Below, in pieces: positions 35,616-47,675 of a stretch of 64,000 bases of DNA (position 1 is the first letter of the stretch; each line of letters begins with the position of its first letter). The position numbers and the translations under genes were made by a program. The notes beneath the pieces were generated by a model that was not told the DNA's origin, did no database searches, and saw nothing but the letters and a program-made list of their open reading frames with translations. Source of the stretch: Pseudopithomyces maydicus (lineage: Eukaryota; Ascomycota; Dothideomycetes; Pleosporales; Didymosphaeriaceae); assembly GCA_026873275.1 (NCBI GenBank), contig JANTUC010000018.1:124001-188000 (forward strand), given 5' to 3'.

Positions 35616-38086
35616 GAAGCGAAAGTGGCGAAACGGGTTTCTAGCTGTGCATGAATGCCAAATTACCAGTGGAGCCTGTGGATAATTGGAACTGGTGAGG
35701 TAGCACCTGGGGATTGATGTGGATAAGGTGAAACGGGTACATGGATAGTGCTATTGGTAAAAAAAATAGAAAGTACAAGTGGCATTTTTTATTATTTCTT
35801 AGGTTATATTACATAGAAGGTGGAGTAGGGTCAGTGAGCATGGAACAGACAGCAACGCGAACGCAGAGTAAATAAACATATGCTCAATGAGAGCATTAAA
35901 TGATCATTGAACTATATGTTTTATGTTATTTTGTGTTTGGAGAAAGCGGCGGCAGAGTAACTAACTAAGTAAATATATATATATAGTGGAGAAAAAGCCG
36001 ACAACCCCTCTTATAATGATTGAAAATAGGCGTATATAATATAAGTAAATAAATATAAGGAAATATGTCGCCGTACTTGTCATAGAATCACCCTCGTGGT
36101 ATTCAATCGTCCAGCATTACGGCGTGCCAATGCAAAGAGGCAAACGCTCATGACCAGGCTGTCGCATACGTGTTGAACCCACATAACATTATTAGACACA
36201 GCAGTGTCAGTTTGCTCTCTGAAGAATCAATTTTCTTCATATCCCAATCGTTATGCAAAGTCATGCGTATGTTAGTACGTCGGACTGTGCAGATTGTTCC
36301 AAGACCACTATACCGCGGCATGTAAATCTCAAAGCCTCGAGCGGGATCGACCACTACCTGGACAGATCCAACAGCTCTTCAATCCCTTTCTGTCCAAGCT
36401 TCTGCAGGAACTTGTCCCTGCCTCGTGCGAAATAATTTCCCCTGAAACGCTGGGGAACCGGAAGGCGCATCATCCTCATACGTGCTTGGATCGGAGAGCT
36501 GAAAGTATTCGCCCTTCTGGCCAAACAGCGGTGTGTCACCAGTGGCGTCGGTAGTCAGCCAGCGTTGGCTCCTCCTGAATTCAGTACCGGCCATGTCGAT
36601 GTCACCGAAGTTTGGCGTGTCGTCTCACTTGGAGTGTGTGCTCTCACTGTCAGTCATCGTGTCTCGAAAACTCTGTATCGTGAAGGGACTGTCGCATGTT
36701 CTTTTCGCGGTGAATGGCAGGCTGCATGTAATCGCTTAACAGTGACAAGGCTGGACTTTCTTCGTAGCCTGCCAGCCTTGAGGCTCGAGCGCGTGAACCT
36801 AGCTCAGCTGCAGGAGCTTCCATCACCTGAGCTCGGCTTATCTAGCAGCCTGATGCGCTTGACATGGGCCCGTTATTAGCGCTATGATAGTCACCCCATG
36901 TCTGTTGTGACTTGGCTGGTAGGATATGAAACTCATTACGGACGGGAGTGTTGCCGGTCCCAGCTTGGAACCCCTAACTTTTATCATTGCCTCCAAAAGT
37001 CTTCGAACTCATTTCAATGATTGGGAAGGCTAATCAAGGTCACTGGCAACGATCAGGCTGAGAGAAGCTGAGCCTCTGTGTCTAAACGAGGCGGTGCCCC
37101 TCTTCAGCCTCGTCACACTGCGACGTGTAGAAGCTCGACACCCCTTTGGAAATCGAGGCCCAGCCTACCCCGTCTACAACTTTGAGACATTTTTTGAGCA
37201 GTCTTAACAAATTTGCTGAGCTCGGCGTCGCTGCGAGTGTTGTAGGTAAAGTTGGATCTGCTCTAGGCGGCGCTCAGCTATTCGTAGATGATAGCTATGA
37301 TGTCAAGGACGTTCTGAAGACGTGTAAGCGCCTAGGTGACGATAAACCCTCCTTATAATCAGCGATTATCACGTTACAAGCGGTTCAACGATTAAGAGCG
37401 GGAATCGCTTGGCATAGTGGTGGTCTAGAAGTCGAAGACTACAAGGCCAGCGAGCACGGGAGCAAGGCCAGCGAGCACAGGAGTAGACAGCACCGCTAAC
37501 GCAGAACGAAAAGATGCACGATCAATTAAGAAATGAAAAGGATATTAAACTATATGTATAAACAAATACATAGAAGTATATCGCCCTATCACGTTTCCTA
37601 AAATTTACCTTGGGGCATTCATTCGCTCAATTCTCTACTCACCTCACTTCAGTCCAATCGGAAAAATTATTTCAGATAGGTATAAAGCCATAGTTACAGC
37701 TAATAGTTGAGAGGTATAAACAATCATTAATGAGATAATAGCAGCGATTAATTATCGGTCTATTTATCCATCTACCTAATTACATTTCTGCATACGTGTA
37801 TCCCCAAACTTCTGTTGCGCTTGACAGCCGCAATGAAACTCTCACATTACATTATTCAGGATTCATATAATTCCTAAGGTAGAGTATAAGACGAACAAGA
37901 AAAAACATCGTGGAGATAACAACCGATATATGAGACCCTATACTTTCCTGCTAATAAATTAACCACGAATCAGTCACCGTGCGCGGAAACAGTCACTGCG
38001 CATACACCATCGACCCGGCCCGAGTTGGGCAAGTCTAAGTCAACTTCTCTTCTTTGCCCGCACTGACGCGCAGTGTATGTATAAAG
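35616..38086. other. AT-rich intergenic region with weak coding traces
   Basis: Mostly AT-rich DNA with many ATATA and TAAAT runs. The only coding-like traces are minus-strand frames at 36148-36594 (listed separately) and a 70-codon plus frame at 37146-37358 with no recognisable feature. Two adjacent copies of an 18-base CAAGGCCAGCGAGCAC-type unit lie near 37441-37478. Confidence 0.4.
36148..36594 (-). pseudogene. Possible broken gene or unsolved gene model
   Basis: Two overlapping minus-strand frames look protein-like. One (ATG 36594) reads GQKGEYFQLSDPSTYEDDAP. The next frame reads YFARGRDKFLQKLGQKGIEE and LLDLSR up to a stop at 36354. Changing frame in the GGGGAAATTATTT stretch near 36430-36445 would join them. 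I cannot assign a family and the 3' part is unclear. It could be a gene relic, a small gene with errors, or chance. Confidence 0.25.
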
Positions 38087-39279
38087 TCACGAAGCGACCA
38101 GTACGACAGGTTTGGCCTCGACCTGCACTTGGTGTTTGGGAGAAGAGATGCGCGAGGCGAACTTGAAAATGGCTCGAATCTTAGCCCAAAGAGGGGCCTT
38201 TGATGGCTTCGATGTCTTCTCATTGACAGATCTGGAATTGTTGTCGAAACTGCTATTGTCAAAATTATTGTGGAAGCTAGGCTCGAAGTCGTTGTTTCCA
38301 AAATTAGGTGATGCAGTTGGATAGTAGCCAGACTCTGGTGCGGCAGTCGTGGTATAACTCGGCTGTTGAGCAGCCATGGGCGTGTATGGATAGACCCATG
38401 GAGTTTGGACCGCGACATTAGTAGAATGGGTATAGTCATAGGCGCCATATGAATTGTTGTAAGGCATTGCAAAAGATCTAGGACCCCCGTAGCTCATCTG
38501 GTTTGATGGATACCCGTATGATTGTGCTGGGGTAAGGGCTGTCTGGGTAAGTGGGTGTATTCTGTTTTCCATCGGATAAGGCCCATACTGGCTGGGGACA
38601 AAGGGGCTTTTTGACCACGTTGGTACGTCTCCTGATGGTGGTATGCTGAAACCACTGGTTTCAGCCGCATTGGGACTGTTCAAGGTGTGTGGAGTAAGAA
38701 CTGGTTGGACGACGCCCGAAGGCATCTCGTTTATAATCAATGTTTCTGGCCCAGACGGAGACATTTGAGAATACTGTGCGCGGGGTGTATCGAAATTGGC
38801 GTTGCGATGCGGTTCCAGTAAGGATGTATGGCTTGCCGAGCTTTGGCTTAGGTAGCCGGACGAGACGTCATCGGGCAGCCTATTCCCGCAGGTTTCCGAA
38901 TCGCACTGCATATGTCAATGGACATTCATAGATGATTGTCTGTGAAACTTGCTTGTCTTCTGGATTTTTTATGTAGCTTACAGACTTTGCCATAGCTCTT
39001 CTTGAAATTTTCTCTCCCTTTTTTACTCAGTGGCCCTTTTCTGCGACCTCTTTTCGTTGTCTGGCCTAAGCTGGGGTCGCTAGCATTGTGCGTTAAGTAG
39101 GAATCGTCGTTCAAAGTCGCATACTCTGTGACCAACGACTGAGCCGGAGATCTACTTGATCTTTCTTTGCTCTCGAATTCACTCAGGGCTTCTTTCATCT
39201 GATCTCTATACTCAACAATGTCGGGATATTTGCGATCAAGAGCATTTCGTAGTTGTGGAGACCCTTTTGGGGGTTCCAT
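38087..39279 (-). CDS. Basic Cys-motif protein, possible transcriptional regulator (GC-AG intron)
   Basis: Exon 1 (38953-39279) and exon 2 (38087-38905) join through a 47-nt intron (38906-38952) with donor GCAAGT and acceptor CAG, a non-canonical GC-AG intron. This reading gives a continuous 381-aa protein. Exon 1 contains the basic block KRGRRKGPLSKKGRENFKKS followed, across the junction, by CKLHKKSRRQCDSETC. In fungi a GRR(x)GPLS segment followed by a Cys-rich basic motif often precedes DNA-binding Zn2Cys6-type clusters; here the cluster is short and divergent. Exon 2 is a long Pro/Tyr/Ser/Asn-rich region, as in activation domains, ending in a basic KAPLWAKIRAIFKFASRIS segment. A role in DNA binding is an inference. 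Confidence 0.6.
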
Positions 39280-39965
39280 ATGAACCCTCCCTCCGGATTT
39301 CGACGTATAGTGTACCGATCAGCCATGATTGGCATGCTTGGTGCGTTACCTGGGCGTTGGTAAGACAAGGCTGTGTGCTCGTAAAGCTAGAGAGAGGAAG
39401 AGGATCTTTGGAAACCTTCCCGTGCCTCCGCGTATTAAGTAGCCTTGCAGTCCATTCCTATCCGTGCAAAGTTGATGCAGATTTAAATTGTTTCCTCGTA
39501 TAGGTTGAGCCGAACCCATGTCAGGCACGCGATAAGCGTCAGCAGCCGCACAGCATCCGTTCGTATGTCGTGTAACCCTGGTGTCGCGTGGCATGGGGCG
39601 TTTTCTATGAATGAATCCTCCTGCATTCGATTCGATTACTTATGCTCAGCTGACCGATGAGGCTTGTCGCATTGGTTCTTTCTTAGCCCCAGATTCCGAA
39701 TGCCTCGTTTCACATACCGAACATACCGAACATACCGAAACGGAATCGAATTCGCCAAGAACGTCATTTACAGAGTGCCCGGACGGTTCCCCTGAATCGA
39801 AGCCGCGAGAGAATACTTAAGAATGTACTCAACAATTCTGCTCCTAATACTTAAATACACATTCATTTATATCTGAGGCGATACGGTCAAAACCTGCTTT
39901 GACATTCTTTGATCCATCCTACGTCTACTCACCAGTTCTCTTAAGTACTCTCGCTTAGAGTCATC
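39280..39965. other. Intergenic with a 10-base tandem repeat
   Basis: Divergent promoter region for the genes at 39279 (minus) and 39966 (plus). CATACCGAA(A) is repeated three times in tandem near 39711-39740. No supported gene. Confidence 0.45.
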
Positions 39966-41179
39966 ATGGTCTATTCATTTTCCAAGTGGATGCTGCCTGC
40001 GAGCCCCCAGAAATGTGCTGCTAAGAATCATAATGTTACTTGCAACTTTTCGCTGTATAGTAACGCATCGAATCTTCAAGAACACCAAAAGCTTGCGCCT
40101 GAAGTTGGGTTTACTGGCATGACGGTATGTTCCTGCGATCATAAACACGTTGGGGTCAAAGAACTAACAACAAACAGATTATCAAGAGCTTTGAGGCCAG
40201 CAGTATCATGGTCATTATCCTGTCCTTCAGTCTGCTTGTCGACAGATGTAAGTGGCATTTCTGGGAAGACAAGCACGATAAAAAGGCATCAACACACCGA
40301 TACATGTACCTCCGCTTGATATACATCATCGAAAAACTGCTTCATACTCTCAGCGATCAACAACTTGTTGCAGGATTCGCTCTTGTCGCCTTTCTGAACA
40401 GGAAAGCATGCGAGGTATCAGCTTACCATTTCAATATTGCCTGCTCCTTGCTTCTTCTCAGTGCCGTCACGCACCTCAGCCCTCTCTTCACTATACATGA
40501 TTACTTGTATAAAGGGAAGACAATCGGCGTTTATCGCATTGCGGCTATTGTGATTCAGTACATAATGTCAGTAATGGCTCTTTCAGCACGCAACTCAAAG
40601 TCATTCCCGTCCAAAGCTTCATCATTAGCCATCATGCCAGCCGCCTGCTTCGAGAACATGAATGCTAGCAAGAATCTTGGCCTGGACGATTTCTTCAACA
40701 CGGCTGCCAACATAAGCGATATAGTTAGCAACGCTACCAGTGTAGTGAATAGCAACTCAACCTTCAACGCAACCAATACTTGGCACGACATACAGGCTGC
40801 TACGGGACCTTTGCAGGGCTATTGGGAATATCTGGCTCTTGTCGTGTTGCTCGGATTTGCTACTATCTTCCTGTTCGTAGAGTGGCTGCACACTCGAGCA
40901 AACCAAAAAACCCTCAAGCACAAACCCTTCGGATGGGCGGGAATCATTCTATCGGCTATTAGCATTCTTGTTAGCACTATTGTCTTCGCCATCATAATGA
41001 ACAACTACCACCATCTAACTAATGAGATGGAGGTAGACCGTTGGTTCCAAACAAAAGCATCCGCAGTACAGTCGCCAGGTTACTCTGATTTCTTGACAAT
41101 ACTTTTGGTGAGCAGCGGGTCATTAGCTGCTGTACAGGCTGCTTTCGGTAAGTTCCATCCGATATTCATGTCTGGCTAG
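39966..41179 (+). CDS. Multi-pass membrane protein of unknown function
   Basis: Exon 1 (39966-40124) begins MVYSFSKWMLPASPQKC. A 53-nt intron (40125-40177, GTATGT...CAG, branch CTAAC) joins exon 2 in phase (IIKSFEASSIMVIILSF). The protein has about seven hydrophobic segments (for example IMVIILSFSLLV, LVAGFALVAFLN, YHFNIACSLLLLSAV, YLALVVLLGFATIFLFVEW, GIILSAISILVSTIVFAII, FLTILLVSSGSLAAVQAAF) and a glycosylation-rich loop with many NxS/T sequons between segments 4 and 5. This resembles ascomycete-specific 7TM-like proteins without a known ligand. The raw frame ends at 41179, but a GTAAGT donor at 41148-41149 with a 50-nt intron could lead to a short final exon ending near 41250. Confidence 0.68.
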
Positions 41180-42401
41180 GATACAGTCGCTGATTAGTAT
41201 GCAAAGAATCTTTTGCGGGGCACAAAGGTCGACGATCATCCAAGTCGTGAGCCAGGAGGTTCACGAAGTAAAAAAGGCAGTCGATGGTCTGAACCAGGCC
41301 TACCAAATGGGTGAAGATGTTAACCAACACCTCTTTAAGAATATGGGCCATGCTTGATTCAATTGGCCTTGGTGGACTCAAGGTATTGGTTGTTGACTGC
41401 AATATATCTAACGGGAAATTTTCTAAAGGACGACTCTTTCTTGCATGTTTTGTTTTATTAATTAATTTCGACCTTTTAGTTTTAATGTTACTAGTTACCA
41501 AAACCATCTGCAATTTGACTCAGCATTGACAGTGTAGTCGCTGTGTTGAGAAAGTTAATGTCACGGTAGCAAACTTGTATCAGATAGAGCCATAATATAT
41601 ATATAACTGGTTCCACACATCCTATGATCTAGATTAGGAAGCAAGGGTTCGCTTCGCTATAATACAGTCTAGATTCTGGAAGTGATTGTTCTCAGTATTG
41701 TTCACATCCCGGTCCTGTTGAGCAGCAGCCTAGGGATGGCGCAAGCGGCGTAGTTGGATCTAGGCCCACCTCACCCCCTAGCGTTGCGTCACATTGCCAT
41801 GTTGCTTCCAGCAGCGATGCAGCCCAGCGAACAACCATGGAAGTAAATGCGAGAGAATAGACGGGTATGCACATAGGCTGCAGGTGGGCTATAGCTGCCT
41901 TTCGGAGAGGGAGCATAGGTGTGTCCCATTCGCCACTTTGCCAAACAACAGACGTTAACAGTGCTCGCTACATGGGCGATTACTTTTGGTATGGAGATTG
42001 ATGTAGACGAATCTGTAGGCATGAGCTCTGGAAGGTTTGGGTTCCGAATTCTTGACCCGTCTTTTGCTTGATATTTCTGGATACGTATAATGTAGCGACC
42101 CCTGATAGTATCGGTAGCATTTGGGCAACAAGCCCTGGGGTAACGAGTCGCCTACAATAAGTAAGCATAGTGCAGCAGTGCCTCTGCAACCTTGAATGGA
42201 CTGACAGGTTATGAAAGATAGTCGATGAATTAGGTGCATATTTAAGGTCGTCTATCACGTTGACTTATAAACTTCCTCTCCATAGTGCAGTAATATCAAG
42301 AAGTGATTGGTAAACCATGTTCACGCACTTCACACTCTGGATTCCTATGGTCCTCAAAATCCCACACTGAGTACCCTAAGACTGCGATAGAAATAGCAAG
42401 A
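41180..42401. other. Intergenic, no gene seen
   Basis: Between the 3' ends of two convergent genes. Short open frames on the minus strand (41692-42258) have no recognisable content. Confidence 0.4.
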
Positions 42402-44106
42402 TCATTTCCTCTCTTTCCACACCAGTGGCGTCCTTTCAGGGTGGAGCATCTGCAAGAGAAGCAGCATACCCGTGTCTCGCACGGAGGCTGCAGCACGTTC
42501 TCTGGCAGCTTCCTGACTCTCACCGGAGCGTCTCAACGGCGCCACGTAGTGATCTCGAAACATAGCTACCATTACAGCAACATGTTCCACCTGGGCAAAT
42601 TTCTTCCCGGGACACGCGCGATGCCCCTCACCCCAAGGGAGATACGCACCATGGCTGGGTAAAACCAACTGTTCACGGTCGTACACCGGGCCTTCTCCTG
42701 GCGTCGTTTGGATCCATCGCGATGGCTTATATTCGAGCCCGTCATCGCCCCAGTACCTTGGGTGGCTATGCAGTGCATTCAGATTAAGGATTACTCGGGT
42801 CTGGGGCGGCACGATAACGGTCTGCCCACGAATAGTGAGCGGGGCGGCTTGGCCTTCGGTGCCCTTAACGATGCTAAGCAGTGGGTCGTACAGCCTCAGC
42901 GTCTCAAGCTGTCTTTTGTCAACTTTGTCACACATTTATTTATGTAGTACTCACCAGGACTGCTAGGGTGCGAACTAGTCTGGGAAAGACGTTATAGTCA
43001 GTTTTGAGAACATCCTCAACTCCTACAACGTGTCTAATCTCCTCAGCCATCCACTCCTGCACTTCTGGGTGTGCTGCTAGAAGCATAAAGGTGTATGCAA
43101 ACGAATGCGCTGTAGTATCGTGACCCGCGAAATTGAAAACGAATATGTTGCCAATAACCTCCTCTTGGGTTATGAGCTTGTCTTCTTTAGAAGCTCGCAC
43201 TAGAGAGTTGATGAGATTGCCCTGTGCCTTAACGTCCTTACTGGAGTATGTTTCTTCCTCAAACATGTCCAGCATGTACTGCTTAAATTGTTCTGCGGCA
43301 TTACTAAGAAGACCAAGGTAAGGAATAAAAGCCAGGCGCTTCAAAGTCTTAAGTCCCAAAGCAAGGATTAAGATCGCGTTTTCGAGAATGAGGGCCAGAG
43401 CGTCGCGATAGCTGAGCAGGCCAGTCGTGACTTTCTTCTCACGTGATCCATAAAAGTCAAAAGACTTTCCAAAGGCGACATGAACTAGTACGTCGAGGGT
43501 CAAAGTTCTGGTATCTTTGGCCATAGTGGAAGGGCCATTCTCATGAGCGGTGTCTTTCCAGTATTGGAGCAGCTGTTGACCTTGACGGAGAGACTCACTC
43601 CAGACCAAAACATTGCTCTGCTCATTGAAGCTTGCAGCTGTGCATTTCCGTTGTCTTTGCCAGTCAGAGCCATTCATAGTTGATATATTTGGCCCGAAAA
43701 CGTCGAGCATGGCCAATAATTCTGGAGGACGAGCAAATTCACCATGTCGTTCCCTTCGCACAACGTCATGGATCGCGTCCGCATCGCATAGATAGATCCA
43801 GTTCTTTCCGGGAGTTGCGAACATGAATGCGTCGCCGAGTTCGAGATGTGCGCGAGCCTTCTCATCGAATTCCCAGCCTATGTGGCAGAATCGAGTAAAG
43901 TGGCCATTGCCAAAAGGAATATACTGGAGTATGGGAACTATATAGCGAGCTAGAAGCATCCAGATGGGGTTCTCGGGGCTGATTGGCACGATGACAATGG
44001 GGAGACCGACATCGCGGGCTATGAGATAGTTGCGGAGAAGGCTCCAGATTGTGGCGATGGCGAAGAGAACTAAAGGTAAAGAGAGTGTCAATAGGACAGA
44101 GAGCAT
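42402..44106 (-). CDS. Cytochrome P450 monooxygenase
   Basis: Microsomal P450, probable ER membrane enzyme oxidising a lipophilic substrate; family number not assigned. Exon 1 runs 42955-44106. I chose ATG 44106 because it puts the hydrophobic anchor MLSVLLTLSLPLVLFAIAT at residue 1; an in-frame ATG at 44184 adds 26 residues. A 46-nt intron (42909-42954, GTGAGT...CAG) joins exon 2 (42402-42908). Visible P450 signatures are the I-helix FNFAGHDTTAHSF, the K-helix ETLRLYDPL (ExxR, directly after the intron), the PERF-like YKPSRWI, and the heme loop LPWGEGHRACPGKKFA with the axial Cys; Trp replaces the usual Phe. About 552 aa, intact. Confidence 0.92.
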
Positions 44107-44184
44107 CGTGGCAGCAAGTATGCGCCGTACAGCACGGGAAATCTCGAGGTTATGGTGAGCTGAACGAAGCCATGCGTCCCTCAA

Positions 44185-45312
44185 GGTCGTGTGAGACTAG
44201 TCGTGAATTCCTCTCGCTAGCGCTCATCTAACCCAAAAACGCAATAGAGGATTGGGTTCAGTGGCACGGTCGCGGTGTGGGGCGCCTGTGCCTCATCGTC
44301 TTACACGGACCTTCTGACGCCTGCTGAAGGGATTGGTAGTCTGCGTGGACTTTTCTCCATGGTCGTACATACTCTACGGCAAGCCAGCGCGGCATTTTGA
44401 CGCACCCAAAACGTCATGTTGAAATGTAGGAGTGAGCCAACCCGTTGCCTGGTTGTGTTGCGCCGCGATAGATACATTGAGTAGATTGATTCAAGACTAG
44501 CTGCATGGGCTAGAATCTTTAAATTGACCTCAATCGGGCGCTAACGTACTAAGCTATAAGAAAGGGCAGCCAAGCTGTCGAGTTGAGGGCAAGGAGATGA
44601 AACATGGCTTGCTGTATTAATAAACATGGTTATATTTTCAAAGTGTCTGTTTTCTTTCACATACGACTATAGAATCTTGAGAACCAGCTTTCTTTGCCGT
44701 TTGAATAAATTCTATAAAGCTATAAATAGTAATTTAGTTTTATGAATCTACTATAACTTAGAGATTAGTACTACCTGCCTTTTAATAATTATATTATATT
44801 ATTATATATGAGCTAAATATTAATATTATAATTAATAAGATAGTAATACATATATATATAAAAACTACTAATTAGTAGTAAAGTCTCGCCCTTAAATCAT
44901 GGCGTGTTATATTTACTTAGGTTAAGTTAGGTAAATTCGCAGCTGCGTCTCTACGAAGTATGTGGTTTTATATACTTTATATATTTCACGTGATTTACAA
45001 GTGAGTCGTTAATATAATCAAGTTATTGACCCCACTAATCTTGTGCACCTCTACATGCGGATATTTTAACAATATAACAATGACAAAGTCTAGCTTTAGG
45101 CAATAGAGCTTACTTCACACTAGGATCGATAGTAAAAGGACAATAGGTAGGAGATGATAATGATAACAGTACTTACTACCTCTAGTAAATAGAGCTGGCG
45201 CAGGCTAGGTGTAGAATCTTTGCTAAGTACACTAGTACCCCTAGGCCCTAGCGTATAATAACAATTCTTTTCTGGTCGTTGGGATAAATCGCAGGAAGTT
45301 GCAAGCAGAGAT
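44185..45312. other. AT-rich island, possible RIP-mutated repeat relic
   Basis: Composition changes sharply from about 44640 to 45110, where the DNA is dominated by TA, ATATA and TAATTA words and has almost no long open frame. It separates the P450 gene from the HET pseudogene. This fits a repeat or transposon relic altered by repeat-induced point mutation, but I see no recognisable transposon feature. Confidence 0.5.
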
Positions 45313-46690
45313 CTACATGCCCTTCCAGTACACAAAGATTTCCAGTACCCTGAGTGACGGGAATTGTGCCCCAACGCGTAGCACACGGGAACAATCTACC
45401 GTTCCTAATCGTCGGTTCAGAAAAACGTCGAGGGAGGTTGAATGTACTATACAGGCTTCCTTTACATATGAACCTAAGTGATTGGATGTTTGCAGCACCA
45501 CAATCCGGAACTCAAAAGGGCCAAGAATTTTTCTAGAGCCGCTATCTATAAGAAAAAGAATAGATATGCTGCCTGTTTTCGTCATAATGTCGTGGGTCAC
45601 ATTGATGAATACTTCGTTGACAGGCAAGAGATATTCTGGGTGTAAGAGTATGTTTGTTGCTCCAAATACGTATAAAATAATTGATGAGAATGCTTATATC
45701 TTATCGCTAGGATTCGCTGCTTGGAAATACTGCGTTTCGTAGAGTAAGAGCTCCAGGAAGTGGCGAGACGTTTTGGCACAGGAACGTGTCGTAGGTTTTT
45801 GCGATTGCCTATATTCGCTTGAGCTGTATTGCTGGCAAAGAAATATGATGCCATTGTAAACTACAGGAGCTCCTAAGACCAACATGGGTCTTTCTATTTT
45901 AACGCTTCCTCCAGAATTTCTTTCCAAGATTGTGATCTATTTGCAACTCACCATCATCTTTGGAAGGCTCACCAGATCTATCCAGTGAATAAAATAGTCA
46001 CCAAGCATTGGAAGAAGCGTTTTTGCCAATACTATTTCTTGCAGAATCCATACACGGCTAAAGTATTGGCGTTGACAGAAGGAAATCAGAGCCTCCTACT
46101 CCGTCGATCTGACTTTGTTGACACTGAGCCTCTCGATTATCTCATCAGAGTTATGGAAATACGGAAAATTGGGCTCTGACTCCCAATATTTGATAACAGG
46201 ATATTGTCTGTCCATTAGATTGAACGATGTCAGCGCATATTCATCAGACGGCCCTGCCCATACCAATACTATAGTTGCCTCTGATCAAATTTGGCTCATA
46301 AGCCCCACCTGGTGATTGCGCCCAACCAAGTCGTTTTGGTCAATATATATCGCATCAACCGACAGTAAGGTCTACGTATTTCGTATCTCGAGCGTCCAGC
46401 CGCGCCAATGATTCAGCGCATTGTAGAGGTTGGGGGTGATAAGAAAGGGCTTCGCATTCATCCAAACGGCTCTAGACGGCTTTTTGGCCACGTATGGGTG
46501 GATCAGAGGATCTCCCCATGTATATAAAAGCGCCGAATATTGAAGAGGATCTTTCAGATTATAAGTGTGTATAGACATCACTGTGTCGCTGTCGTGTTTG
46601 TTAATGTATGGGTCTATTAAACGTATCGATGTGGATGTTTGCAATGACGGTAAGTATTCGTCATTAGTCGAGAGGAGACGAGTATCTTAT
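45313..46690 (-). pseudogene. HET-domain (heterokaryon incompatibility) pseudogene
   Basis: HET-domain proteins trigger cell death after fusion of unlike strains. Reading a single minus-strand frame gives a near-complete HET signature: SIRLIDPYI, then YSALLYTWGDP, then NLYNALNHW, VDAIYIDQNDL, ATIVLVWAGPSDE, YFSRVWILQEIVLAKTL, LELLLYETQYFQAANPSDKI and VNEVFINVTHDIMTKTG. In-frame stops interrupt it at 46372-46374, 46285-46287, 46096-46098, 45937-45939 and 45694-45696. At 46096 the context (stop followed by EALISF) suggests a former Trp codon. No indel is required over about 1.3 kb, which points to point mutation such as RIP rather than sequencing error. It lies beside the AT-rich island. No functional product is expected. 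Confidence 0.8.
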
Positions 46691-47675
46691 ATAAGAGGCA
46701 ATGCTAGAGTCGCCACATCACATTAAATGATGATGTGTTGAGAAGATGAAAATGCTTCACGGAAACGAGCTCGATTTTTAGGCCCAATTGAAATGCACGC
46801 CTTCTCGTATCATAGGCAACAACGCCCAGATTGACTATTTTGATCCCAAGATGGGACGGGCAACCAATTAAACGACAAGCGGTGCTCGTGTGAGTCTGGC
46901 TAAATATCCGTATTAGCGTCGTTAAAGCAGCGAGTTCTGAAGATGGGTGATTGGTCCTAGAGCTCCCAGCCCCCAAACACTGAGACAAATGGCGTTAAGC
47001 ACCCGCATTGAGAGTCGAGCATGTTGGCAGCAAGCAGGCGCGGGAAGCGAGTTCATGGTGCATTGCGTTGTAGTGTATACATATGAAACAATCTTCATTA
47101 GACTTTTGTTATGGTGGGTCCTATAACATAAAGCACTACTCCACGTGTCATGTGTGTACAATCCTCATTTTCAATATGATACTGTTTGTGGAAAATTATC
47201 GTGTTCCTTCGCTAATGCACCAACGGGCATTGATTCGTTCCACAGAGCTTCGGAAAGGACGGCATCGGAAACTACGAGAACCCTGTTTCCGGTGGCGTAG
47301 CAACCAGCGCGTACTCTCTTGAAACACTACGCCGCATTTTGTTTCGATCAAGCTTCCACCATTTAGTCGCGATATGGATCATTCAGTGGTCAAGGCAACG
47401 ACTGCATCCTTGTTCTGCAGCGATACGAGACGCCTTGATTTGCCAGTGCGGGCGATTATGTAGCCTGGGTCTCAAGCCTGAGTCTCATACAGATGCTGCA
47501 TCAGCCTGAGCGTCCCACGCCCAATGACAACCACCCTCTTCATTGCCCCATTCTCAACTCTTAAAGATACTTTATAATCTCCTATTCTCACTTCAGCATT
47601 TTCACTCAGGCTTTTACGTCGCCCGTTGCTTTCACTCGCAGAGTTTATCTACGTGGAGGACCACTGTATTATGTG
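46691..47675. other. Intergenic, no gene seen
   Basis: Between the HET pseudogene 5' end and the plus-strand hydrolase gene. The minus frame 46704-46988 has no recognisable content. The part next to 47676 should hold the hydrolase promoter. Confidence 0.35.

Noticed and set aside
39711..39740. Short CATACCGAA repeats as a CRISPR-like array
   Set aside because: Direct tandem copies without spacers, in a eukaryotic context.
46704..46988. 94-codon minus-strand frame near the HET relic
   Set aside because: No resemblance to HET or any other family, and not in phase with the relic.
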